Below are positions 47,136-55,581 of a stretch of 64,000 nt of DNA, piece after piece. The notes under the pieces were generated by a model, which saw nothing but the letters and a program-made list of their open reading frames with translations, ran no database searches and was not told the origin of the DNA. Both the position numbers and the translations under genes were made by a program. The DNA lies in the NCBI RefSeq assembly GCF_022570735.2, contig NZ_JANCNS010000001.1, positions 186,001-250,000 on the forward strand, read 5' to 3'. This DNA comes from Christiangramia oceanisediminis. GTDB lineage: Bacteria; Bacteroidota; Bacteroidia; Flavobacteriales; Flavobacteriaceae. How positions within the stretch are numbered: the first letter of the stretch is position 1; each line of letters begins with the position of its first letter.

Positions 47136-48504
47136 AGCTAAAGCCTAATTTTTTGAGTCCGTTCTGTACTTCCGGAGCCTGCATGAACAGGTCCCAGATC
47201 AACCCAGACCTGTAATTCTCGATCATCACCACCATTGGGCCCTGGTCTATCGCTAAATATTGCGGCGCAACCCATTTCTCACCTTCGAGGCTGTAAGCAT
47301 CGTAAAAACCAGCAGGTCCCCAAAGAAGGTCATTAAGATCTGTAAAGAAATAACGCATGGCATCCATTGAATGTTCCGGCGTGTATGGTATGGAACTGAT
47401 AGCCGCGGTTGGAGAAACCACTCCTTTATCATTATCAGGAGAATGCGCGGTATAACCAATCCCTCCATCTTCTTTCCGGGTATAGCTGGCAGTTAATCCC
47501 CATGAATTCGGACCATAGGTCTCGAAATTCTTGGGATTTTCCTGGCAGTATTCATAATTGATCAAACTGTGATTCACGTTCAAATCCCAGTAATTAGCAT
47601 ATTTATCTGAAAGTCCTTTTGGGTTCAGTCCCAGGTATGAATAATGTGCCCAGAAAAGCGGTCCTCCTTTGTCTCCACGGGTATTATGCTTTAAGATTAG
47701 CGGCATCCCATAGGCTTCAACATCTGTGGTGATATTCCCGCTTCGTGCCCAGCCTTCGTGATAGGCCGCGGGGTCTATGGCATGATCGGGTGAAGAAGCA
47801 GCCATCACGTAAGTGATCAAACATTCATTATATCCCTCGATCAAAAAGTTCTTTTCGAATTCATATTTCGGAGACCAGTGCCAGAGAAGCCCGTCCCGGT
47901 TATTCGTATACCAGTCCCATTCAATTCCTTTCCACAATTCGTCATACTTTTGAGCTACCTTTTGCTCTTCTTCAGAACCATTTTTCAGGTATTCACGAAC
48001 TACCAGAAATCCCTGGGCGAGAAAAGATGTTTCCACGATATCACCTCCATCATCCTTTTCACTGAAAGACTGGGTATCGCCTGTTTCTCCATTCAGCCAG
48101 TGAGCCCAGGCACCATGATGTCTTGGGGCCTTCTCAAGAAAACCGGCAATTTTGTTCAATCTCGCCACAGCAGAATCTCGGGGAATAAAACCTCTTTCGA
48201 TCCCGGCAACGATTCCCATCAGGCCAAATCCGGTTCCTCCGGTGGTCACCACATTTGAATCATTTTTTGGATAATTTCCATCGGGATGAAAACGCTCACG
48301 GGCGAGTCCGCTATTTGGCTCGGCGTAATCCCAGAAATACTTAAGGGTTTGTTTCTGAACTGTATCCAGCAAGGCTTCATCTGAAAGCTGCTGTTGCTGG
48401 TCGGTTTCGGCAACAGCCAGGTTTTCCTTTTCCTTGTCAGTGTTTTTACAGGAGGTAAACAATAAGCCTCCGAAAACTGTTATTATTAAATATCGCTTTA
48501 ACAT
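47125..48504 (-). CDS. GH144 endo-beta-1,2-glucanase-like lipoprotein (third copy)
   Basis: 459 residues. Lipoprotein signal with lipobox FTSC (Cys19), so probably on the outer membrane surface. The whole body is the (alpha/alpha)6 glucoamylase-like domain of GH144, which cleaves linear and cyclic beta-1,2-glucans to sophoro-oligosaccharides. Family-conserved patches: LKYFWDYAEPNSGLARER, VTTGGTGFGLM, acidic cluster DDGGD (151-155) and EGYNE (Glu227). The acidic cluster and the Glu match the spacing of residues reported as important in the Chitinophaga enzyme, as I recall it. Closest in the window to the first copy (50687-52024). Followed with overlap by the esterase gene. Confidence 0.85.
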   Translation of the reverse strand: MLKRYLIITVFGGLLFTSCKNTDKEKENLAVAETDQQQQLSDEALLDTVQKQTLKYFWDYAEPNSGLARERFHPDGNYPKNDSNVVTTGGTGFGLMGIVAGIERGFIPRDSAVARLNKIAGFLEKAPRHHGAWAHWLNGETGDTQSFSEKDDGGDIVETSFLAQGFLVVREYLKNGSEEEQKVAQKYDELWKGIEWDWYTNNRDGLLWHWSPKYEFEKNFLIEGYNECLITYVMAASSPDHAIDPAAYHEGWARSGNITTDVEAYGMPLILKHNTRGDKGGPLFWAHYSYLGLNPKGLSDKYANYWDLNVNHSLINYEYCQENPKNFETYGPNSWGLTASYTRKEDGGIGYTAHSPDNDKGVVSPTAAISSIPYTPEHSMDAMRYFFTDLNDLLWGPAGFYDAYSLEGEKWVAPQYLAIDQGPMVVMIENYRSGLIWDLFMQAPEVQNGLKKLGFSYEK

Positions 48505-48534
48505 GCTAGGTTGTTCGTTTTATACTTTATGGTG

Positions 48535-50685
48535 TTATTTCTGATTCTTAATTTCATTCAAAGCCTGCTGAACCTCTTCGTTCTGCATAAATAGCTCCCA
48601 CAAAAGGCCAGTTCGATGATTTTCGATCATTACCGTCATGGGTGCCTGGTTGAGTCCCATATAAATTGGCGTTGTCCAGTCTTCGGTTAAATTAAATGCA
48701 TCCCGGAAGCCATATTCTCCCCATAGGAAACTGCCATAATTCCTGTAAAAATGTTTCAGGGCCTCCAAAGACTTTTCAGGAGTATAGGGATAGGAAGCGA
48801 TCGCACCGGTTGGAGCAATGGTTCCGTCATCCTGGGAAGGTTTTGCTTCCCGGGCTTTGTAACCTTCTGGTCCGTCACTGGCGGTAAGCCCCCAGCTATT
48901 CTTTCCGTAGCCTTCATAGCCACCCGGATTCTCGAGGCTATAGCGATAATTGATCAATACAATATCCTTATTATTTTCAAAATAATTCACGTAAGTATCT
49001 TCCATCTTATGCGGATCCAGGCCTAAATAAGAATAATGAGTGAAGAATAAAGGTCCGCCTACGCCCACCCCAACTTTCAACGGAATTCCAAAATAGGTGT
49101 TTTCATTAGTGTACATTGAACCAGCAGGGCCTTCACCCCAATTAGAACGGTAATCCTGTGCCTTTTTCTCCTGGCTTGCCCAGCCGGAATAATACATTTG
49201 AGCCCCAACACTATGGCCTGGAGATGCTATCGCGAGGAAATAGGTGATCATGGTCTCATTCCAGCCAATAAGCTGATGATCTATCACCCACTGCTGGTCT
49301 GGCGACCAATGCCAGGTAAGATAATCACTGCTATTCTCCTGTACGAACCAGTCCCACTCTACTCCTTCCCAGATTTTAGTTATTCTTTCGCGAAGCTTAT
49401 TTTCGGAAGGCTTCTCTTCGGAAAGGTATTGCCTCACGGTGAGCAGCCCCTGCATTAAAAAAGAGGTTTCCACCAGATCTGCACCATTATCCTTATTTCC
49501 GAAGAAAGGTTCTACCTGGCCGGTTGGACCATCTATAAAATGAGAATAGGCACCATGAAAACGTTCGGCCTTTTCCAGGAAAGTGACGATCTTTTCCATT
49601 CTTTCCACGAACTGATCCCTGGAAATAAAATTTCGTTCAGCACCTGTAATAAGGGCCATTAGGCCAAATCCTGAAGCTCCTGAAGCGACCATATTCTTTC
49701 TGCCGGGAATGTTTTCCAGGGCAAGGCCGCTTTGCTTTTCGGCGCCATCCCAGTAATAATTAAAAGAAGCTTCCTGAACCATGGTCAATAACTCCTCATC
49801 GCTCATCGACCTGGTGGCGGCTGTAACGGGAGCTGAAAGTTCAGATTCCGAGTAATCATGACCTACAGCACTTATTTTATAGGAATATTGCTGATCTGCC
49901 TCTCCGGTAAAATCGGTATATTTTGAAAAGTGCTGCGTATTCTGAACTCCTATCGCTTTATAACCTGATCCGTCCTGAGACCGGTAAATCTTTACATATC
50001 TCACTTTTTCAGGATCAAGGTTTTCCCAAACAAGGTCTACATGTCTTTCAAAGCCTTCAGCTGATCGAATCTCAACTTTTTCAGGGCTGGTATTCATTGC
50101 TCCTGAATCTGAAAGTTCAACCTGATCGATAAGTATCTCATGATTTCCTGAACTTCCTGAAGACTGGGAGAATTCTATCCCGGATATTCGATCGACACCA
50201 GAAACATCCACTCCGAAATTTGCCAGTGGAATACGCACCTGCATCCACTCACCTCTTTTGATTTCCTGGATATGGCCTGATAATTTCAAATTTTTAGAAA
50301 TTGAGTTGTTTCGCTTAATGCCAATTTCAGGAAGATCGGTAGGTTTTGTTTCCGATTTAACTAAAATCCAGAAACCGAGTTGATCTGCTTTTTTAAAATG
50401 ATCTTTTCCTCTCCATTCGGGGAATTTCAGATCTACTGTCCAGTCCCCTTCCGCAGCCGAATCATAGACAAGGGAAAGACTATTACCAGGTGTAAAAGCT
50501 TCCGTATTATTTACCGGCAGCCTTTTTTCGATATTCAGCACAAAGGAAGGTGAGTTATAATCAACTTCACTGTGATACCAGCTTTTCTCCATGAGACTAT
50601 TCTCAAAAAAGACCTTATGGTATTCTGGTTCCTGGGCGAGGATCGAAAATGGTAAGATTAATATGAATAGGATTTTTAATTTCAT
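48535..50685 (-). CDS. Multidomain GH144-like enzyme with N-terminal carbohydrate-binding-like and FnIII domains (second copy)
   Basis: 716 residues from the ATG at 50685 (MKLKILFILILPFSILAQ); a longer frame reaches back into the previous gene but gives no signal peptide. Signal peptide without lipobox, so periplasmic or secreted. Residues about 25-200 form a galactose-binding-like beta-sandwich, about 210-295 an FnIII domain, and about 300-716 the GH144 domain. The acidic patch reads DNGAD instead of DDGGD, while GWNE is kept; the active site may be tuned to another substrate. The start lies one base after the TGA of the first copy (TGA-A-ATG), so translation is coupled. Confidence 0.82.
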   Translation of the reverse strand: MKLKILFILILPFSILAQEPEYHKVFFENSLMEKSWYHSEVDYNSPSFVLNIEKRLPVNNTEAFTPGNSLSLVYDSAAEGDWTVDLKFPEWRGKDHFKKADQLGFWILVKSETKPTDLPEIGIKRNNSISKNLKLSGHIQEIKRGEWMQVRIPLANFGVDVSGVDRISGIEFSQSSGSSGNHEILIDQVELSDSGAMNTSPEKVEIRSAEGFERHVDLVWENLDPEKVRYVKIYRSQDGSGYKAIGVQNTQHFSKYTDFTGEADQQYSYKISAVGHDYSESELSAPVTAATRSMSDEELLTMVQEASFNYYWDGAEKQSGLALENIPGRKNMVASGASGFGLMALITGAERNFISRDQFVERMEKIVTFLEKAERFHGAYSHFIDGPTGQVEPFFGNKDNGADLVETSFLMQGLLTVRQYLSEEKPSENKLRERITKIWEGVEWDWFVQENSSDYLTWHWSPDQQWVIDHQLIGWNETMITYFLAIASPGHSVGAQMYYSGWASQEKKAQDYRSNWGEGPAGSMYTNENTYFGIPLKVGVGVGGPLFFTHYSYLGLDPHKMEDTYVNYFENNKDIVLINYRYSLENPGGYEGYGKNSWGLTASDGPEGYKAREAKPSQDDGTIAPTGAIASYPYTPEKSLEALKHFYRNYGSFLWGEYGFRDAFNLTEDWTTPIYMGLNQAPMTVMIENHRTGLLWELFMQNEEVQQALNEIKNQK

Positions 50686-50686
50686 T

Positions 50687-52024
50687 TCAATAGGTAAATC
50701 CGAGTTTATCAAGACCTGCCTGAACCTCCTCATCGCTCATAAAAAGATTCCAGAGCAGCTGACTGCGGTAATTCTCGATCATGGCAACGATTGGCCCCTG
50801 GTCTATTGCCAGGTATCCATCTGCGAACCAGTTATTCTCTTCAGAAAATGCATCATAAAAACCGTATTCTCCCCAAAGGTCCTCATTGAGGTCTTCATAA
50901 AAATGACGAAGAGCCTGCATCGATTCTTCGGGAGTATACGGAAATGAGGATAATGCGGCCGTGGGAGTAATCACTCCCAGGTCATTGGTAGGGCTATGGG
51001 CCGCATATCCATTCATATTGTCTGAGGCAGTGAGGCCCCAGGAATCCATTCCGTAGCCTTCAAAGTTTTTAGGATTTTGAACGCAATATTCATAATTGAT
51101 CATTGCGTGGGCGGTATTTTGATCCCAGTAATTGGCATATTCATCCTGCAGGTTACGAGGGTCCAAACCAATAAAAGAATAATGACTAAAGAAAAGCGGG
51201 CCTCCAAATGAAGGTCCAAGTGGTAGATTATAACCATAATGAGACCTGTTGTTAACTATGTTCCCATTAGATGCCCAACCCTGAGTATAAACCTCCCTGG
51301 AAACGGGATGAGTTGGTGAAGAGGCTGCCAGCACATAAACCATCAAGGCCTCGTTCCAGCCCCTTATTGGCAAACCTATCTGGAAATCATAATTAGGAGA
51401 CCAGTGCCAGTAGAGCACATTTTCGCCCTGAGTATACCAGTCCCATTCTACATTTTCCCATAATTCGGTTATCCTTGCATCGATTGTTTCATCTTCAAAA
51501 TAAGCCCTGCAAATAAGAAGCCCCTCTAATAAAAAAGCCGTTTCAACAAGATCTCCACCATCATCCAGGTTACTGAATGCCCTGGTTTGAGCCGTACTTC
51601 CGAGGTACCAGTGAGAAAAGGCGCCATGGTACTTAGGTACTTCTTCCAGGAAATCTAGAATTTTATCCAGACGCGTGAGAGCAGCGTCCCTGGTGATCCA
51701 ACCTCTTTCAACAGCAGCCGGGAAAGATGCAATCCCGAATCCGCTTCCACCGGTAGTAACAATATCAGCTCCCTGCCCGCCATAGGCATCGTCCTGGGAA
51801 CGTTCCCTGGCTAAACCACTATTGGGTTCAGCAAAATCCCAGAAGTATTTGAAAGTTTGCTCCTGCACCAGGTCCAGAAGTAGTTCTTCATCGCTTATTT
51901 GAGGCACCTGAGATCCCCCGTCATCATCTGGATCGGGCACATATGGTTCCTGGTATCCGGGTCCGTTATCATCTGAACATGAAAAGAACAGGATTATACT
52001 TATGAAATAAAGATATCTACGCAT
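50687..52024 (-). CDS. GH144 endo-beta-1,2-glucanase-like lipoprotein (first copy)
   Basis: 445 residues, lipoprotein with lipobox FFSC (Cys16) and an acidic, proline-rich linker (VPDPDDDGGSQVP) that would hold the enzyme away from the membrane. GH144 domain from about residue 42: FKYFWDFAEPNSGLARER, VTTGGSGFGI, acidic cluster DDGGD (154-158) and RGWNE (Glu225). Likely surface endo-beta-1,2-glucanase making oligosaccharides for import. Separated from the upstream surface-binding-protein gene by 230 bp containing a terminator-like hairpin, so expression of the enzyme half of the PUL may be lower or come from its own promoter, which I could not identify. Confidence 0.87.
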   Translation of the reverse strand: MRRYLYFISIILFFSCSDDNGPGYQEPYVPDPDDDGGSQVPQISDEELLLDLVQEQTFKYFWDFAEPNSGLARERSQDDAYGGQGADIVTTGGSGFGIASFPAAVERGWITRDAALTRLDKILDFLEEVPKYHGAFSHWYLGSTAQTRAFSNLDDGGDLVETAFLLEGLLICRAYFEDETIDARITELWENVEWDWYTQGENVLYWHWSPNYDFQIGLPIRGWNEALMVYVLAASSPTHPVSREVYTQGWASNGNIVNNRSHYGYNLPLGPSFGGPLFFSHYSFIGLDPRNLQDEYANYWDQNTAHAMINYEYCVQNPKNFEGYGMDSWGLTASDNMNGYAAHSPTNDLGVITPTAALSSFPYTPEESMQALRHFYEDLNEDLWGEYGFYDAFSEENNWFADGYLAIDQGPIVAMIENYRSQLLWNLFMSDEEVQAGLDKLGFTY

Positions 52025-52204
52025 GAAACAAATTCATATTTTCTATACTGATCATTCCCTTTAGCAATTCGCTATAAGCAGGATAAAGGCAATAAAATAG
52101 CTACCAGAGCAAAATCCGGTTTAAGTTCATTGGTAATTAAAAGGTAATTTAAAGGCCGATTTAATATCTGCCTGTATTCATTTTTCCTATGAGCGCTTCG
52201 ACAT

Positions 52205-52243
52205 TTAAAAAGAAAACTCCGAAGTTTTTAGAACTTCGGAGTT
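52205..52243 (-). terminator. Terminator-like hairpin inside the PUL, between the glycan-binding-protein and first GH144 genes
   Basis: On the minus strand AACTCCGAAGTT pairs perfectly with AACTTCGGAGTT (12 bp, 5-nt loop) and is followed by TTCTTTTT, 12 nt after the upstream stop. It could end the susC-susD-binding-protein transcript or let only part of it continue. Confidence 0.75.
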
Positions 52244-52254
52244 CCTTATAAATA

Positions 52255-53982
52255 CTATTGCATCATAGCCTGGATCTCTTCCTGAGAGAGAGCTTTGTTA
52301 TAGAACTTTAGCTCATCCAGTAAGCTTCTATCTGATAAATGACCCCAGGCGGTGAACCTTGGAGCACCAGACATGATAGACACTATACTGGTACCTGTCC
52401 AGTCTATACCTGGAATTTCAGATTCCTTAGCCACCTCACCATTAATATAAACAATGGCCGAGGATGGTGAAATGGTGAAAGCCAGATGAACCCATCCTGC
52501 ATCGTTAGGAACATCGGCTGCTGCACCTCCATCAACCCATGTTTCTCCTTCACCTGTACCAACATTCAATTTGAATCTCTGGTGGCCTTCAGCACCGTTC
52601 TCACGGAAAAACCTGAATCCGGAAGTACGCTTGTTTTGGGTATCGGGATATCCTGCATTTTCAGTATCCTCTGGTCCTATTACAATTATTCCGGCCCTGT
52701 TTGGATCGGCATTTAGGTTATACCACATGGTTGCGCTAAATGACTCGGAAGTTAATCCTGCAGATGGCACTGTTAGATAAGCTCCTTCAGCACCTTCATA
52801 GGCATTAGAGCCTTCAACGGCTTCACCTGCAAATCCAGGATCTCCTACCACCGTAACCTCACGATTGGAAGCAAGGTCTTTATAATCTCCATCAAAAGCC
52901 ATATATAGCGTTTCAGCTGAAGCATTTATCAGGTTCTGTATTTCTTCACCTGAAAGTGCCTGGTCAAAGAATCTGAGTTCATCAATTGCACTGCTATCAT
53001 AAAGATGGTTCCAATAGCTGAAAGTTTCACCACCGTGACCGATAGTTAGATCTTCAACTCCAGACCAATCGATAGGCGCGGCCAGGGTTCCAGTATTCAC
53101 CGGAACTCCATTGAAATAAAGAACAGATTCAGTTTCAGTCACTGTAAAAGCCACATGCACCCAATCACCTTCTTCAACATTTAAAACACCACCATTGTTC
53201 CAGCTCTCGCCGTTACCGGTTCCCACATTTAGTTTTAATGTTTGCTCGGTAGCAGAGCCTTCTCTGAATAAACGGAAGCCCTGGAACCTGTCGTCAGCAT
53301 CATCGCCGGCAACCAGGATACCAGCCCTGTTAGGATCTCCACTTACTTTATACCAGAAAGTAGCGGTGAAACTGGTACCAAGACCAGTAAATGGTAATTC
53401 AAGGTAGGATTCACTTGCTCCTTTATAGGCGGCAGAACCCAGATATGATTCTCCAGTAAAACCTGGCTCTCCTACAACATCGGCCTCAGTTAGGGTCATA
53501 AGATCTATATAAGCCCCATCAAAAGGCATATATAAAGCTTCACCTAGCTCAGGGAACTTGGGTGTATATGGAGGCTCTTTACTGAAATTAACCGTTTTGG
53601 TGGTAGTATTCCCATCAAGGTCGGTCGCCGAAACTGTAACAGTATGCTCACCATTAGTTACATTATCAAAGGTAACCTGATCTTTTACGATACGATAATC
53701 AAGAAATTCATCCATCCTGGCGATCATATTTCCATCTACCATAACCTGGATTTCAGCAACCTCGATATCATCTACCACTTCAAAGTTTATGTTAATGGAA
53801 GAAACTTCTTCCAAAACATTAATTGTCGCCCCTTCTACAGGAGAATTTATGGTAACTACGGGACTCGCTGCATCTTCACCCGGCTCAACCGGAGTGATAG
53901 GATCTATTCCGTCATATTCACAAGAGGTGAAAAAAAGAATGAAGGAGAGCAGTCCTAAGATTTTTATATTTAAATGCTTCAT
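52255..53982 (-). CDS. Surface glycan-binding-type lipoprotein with two LamG domains (SusE/F position)
   Basis: 575 residues. Lipobox FTSC (Cys21), then a bacterial Ig-like domain (about 40-135, VTINSPVEGATIN...GEHTVTVSATDLDGN), and two LamG/concanavalin-like domains (about 150-340 and 355-575) that are clear internal duplicates: LYMPFDGAYIDL / LYMAFDGDYKDL, FSATMWYNLNADPNRAGI / FTATFWYKVSGDPNRAGI. Directly after susD, the usual place of a surface glycan-binding protein, so it probably captures the polysaccharide on the cell surface next to SusC/SusD. No catalytic residues recognised. Confidence 0.82.
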   Translation of the reverse strand: MKHLNIKILGLLSFILFFTSCEYDGIDPITPVEPGEDAASPVVTINSPVEGATINVLEEVSSININFEVVDDIEVAEIQVMVDGNMIARMDEFLDYRIVKDQVTFDNVTNGEHTVTVSATDLDGNTTTKTVNFSKEPPYTPKFPELGEALYMPFDGAYIDLMTLTEADVVGEPGFTGESYLGSAAYKGASESYLELPFTGLGTSFTATFWYKVSGDPNRAGILVAGDDADDRFQGFRLFREGSATEQTLKLNVGTGNGESWNNGGVLNVEEGDWVHVAFTVTETESVLYFNGVPVNTGTLAAPIDWSGVEDLTIGHGGETFSYWNHLYDSSAIDELRFFDQALSGEEIQNLINASAETLYMAFDGDYKDLASNREVTVVGDPGFAGEAVEGSNAYEGAEGAYLTVPSAGLTSESFSATMWYNLNADPNRAGIIVIGPEDTENAGYPDTQNKRTSGFRFFRENGAEGHQRFKLNVGTGEGETWVDGGAAADVPNDAGWVHLAFTISPSSAIVYINGEVAKESEIPGIDWTGTSIVSIMSGAPRFTAWGHLSDRSLLDELKFYNKALSQEEIQAMMQ

Positions 53983-53988
53983 TTGTTA

Positions 53989-55572
53989 TTAATTTAAATT
54001 TAGTAATGCTTCGTTAAGCGCAGTATCGGTATTTACTGAAGTTGCATTTAGTGGAAGGGCATCTACCTGCGCCTGTGGATAAGGCAGAAATTCATCTGCA
54101 GCAGAGAAGGTTCTTCCGTCGTAACTTAATTCAGAATAATTATCCAACCTGATCATATCGTAGTAACGAATTCCCCATTCCATTGCCAGTTCGGCAAACT
54201 TCTCATCCAGTACATCTTCAACCGTTACCCCACTGATAGGATTAAGCCCGGCTCTTTCCCTGACCATGTTTACAGCCTGGTCGGCACTCATGCCTGTTCC
54301 ACTAGCACCACGTGCGAGAGCTTCAGCATACATCAGAAGAATTTCAGAATACCTGATCACCAACATATTTTTCCCGGCGCCATACTGGTTTCTCTGATCT
54401 GTTAATTGAATAGACGGCAGATAGTGTTTACCGCTGGCAAAATAAGCTCTTGCATAATCGTTTATAATATCTCCTGAAGGAGTAGTATTATCAAAATTAT
54501 CTGGAACATCCACACCATTTGCTTCCAATTCGGCTATTCCCCTGTTAGTGAAAAGCACTGAAGTTTCAAGGCGCACTTCTTCTCCACGATCGATCATAAA
54601 TTCGATCCACTTCATACTAGGCTCATAGAAGCCCCATCCACTGCTAGCATTTTCTCTTGCAGGGGTCCAGTTTTGTGGTCCGAAAGGTGCATAAAGATGA
54701 TAAAAGGCATCATCTCCGGTCTCGCTACCATAATCTGAATATTGCATCTCAAGAATACTTTCATCACTCAGTTCACCCGGCTTTTTGAAAAGCTGGTAAA
54801 AATCCTGATAAAGTGAAAAACCTCCATTAGTGATAATTTGTCCTGTTGCCTCTGCCACACCCTGATAATTTTGTAATTCCTGGTATGCCATTGCTTTAAG
54901 GGCATAGGCTGTATATTGCGTCACACCCCCAGGAACATCGGTTCTTTGATTTGGTCTAGCATCTGGCAAATTTGGAATAGCCATATCCATTTGTTCGATG
55001 ATCCAGTTCATGATCTCTTCTTTTGAAGAAACACCAGCTTCGATCTCTTCTTCCGGCTGGTTGGAAGTGATTATAAATACATCCTCCCAGGTTCTGGCCA
55101 GGTTCAAATGGAACCAGGCTCTTAGAACCATGATCTCAGATTTGTATTGCTCAGCTCGTGCAATATTATCACCTTCAGCGAATTCCTGGTAATTATTGAT
55201 CTGCAGGATCGCAGTATTCATATTGATAATGTCATTGTAATGTACATTCCAAAGAGAATTGTACATCCAGTAATCCTTTGAGTAATTGAATCTATCGGTA
55301 TCAGCGAATGGCTGTTGGTCTCCAAGACCACCGGCATTCACATCATCTCCACGAACTCCCAGGAGCAATGGTTCTTCCCACCCTCTTGTATAGAATTCAT
55401 AGTATGCTCCAATTAGAGGACCAATCATGTCCTCTGTATTGGTATAATCCAGGTCACCTGTATTAAGCTGACCTTCACGAGTGTCCAGTTTGTCGTGACA
55501 GGAGTTCATCATGCCAAGCACAGCAACTGCGAATGCACTCAGGAAAATTAAATTCTTAAATCTTTTCATCAT
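53989..55572 (-). CDS. susD: SusD/RagB-family nutrient-binding outer-membrane lipoprotein
   Basis: 527 residues. Lipoprotein signal peptide with lipobox MNSC; ATG either at 55572 or three bases later. SusD family features: N-terminal TPR-like helices (RAEQYKSEIMVLRAWFHLNLARTW), YTAYALKAMAYQELQNYQG, and the C-terminal RYSEILLMYAEALARG and EWGIRYYDMIRLDNY motifs. SusD caps the SusC barrel and binds the glycan. It follows susC by 9 nt and precedes the glycan-binding protein gene by 6 nt. Confidence 0.95.
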   Translation of the reverse strand: MMKRFKNLIFLSAFAVAVLGMMNSCHDKLDTREGQLNTGDLDYTNTEDMIGPLIGAYYEFYTRGWEEPLLLGVRGDDVNAGGLGDQQPFADTDRFNYSKDYWMYNSLWNVHYNDIINMNTAILQINNYQEFAEGDNIARAEQYKSEIMVLRAWFHLNLARTWEDVFIITSNQPEEEIEAGVSSKEEIMNWIIEQMDMAIPNLPDARPNQRTDVPGGVTQYTAYALKAMAYQELQNYQGVAEATGQIITNGGFSLYQDFYQLFKKPGELSDESILEMQYSDYGSETGDDAFYHLYAPFGPQNWTPARENASSGWGFYEPSMKWIEFMIDRGEEVRLETSVLFTNRGIAELEANGVDVPDNFDNTTPSGDIINDYARAYFASGKHYLPSIQLTDQRNQYGAGKNMLVIRYSEILLMYAEALARGASGTGMSADQAVNMVRERAGLNPISGVTVEDVLDEKFAELAMEWGIRYYDMIRLDNYSELSYDGRTFSAADEFLPYPQAQVDALPLNATSVNTDTALNEALLNLN

Positions 55573-55581
55573 GCAAATTTT

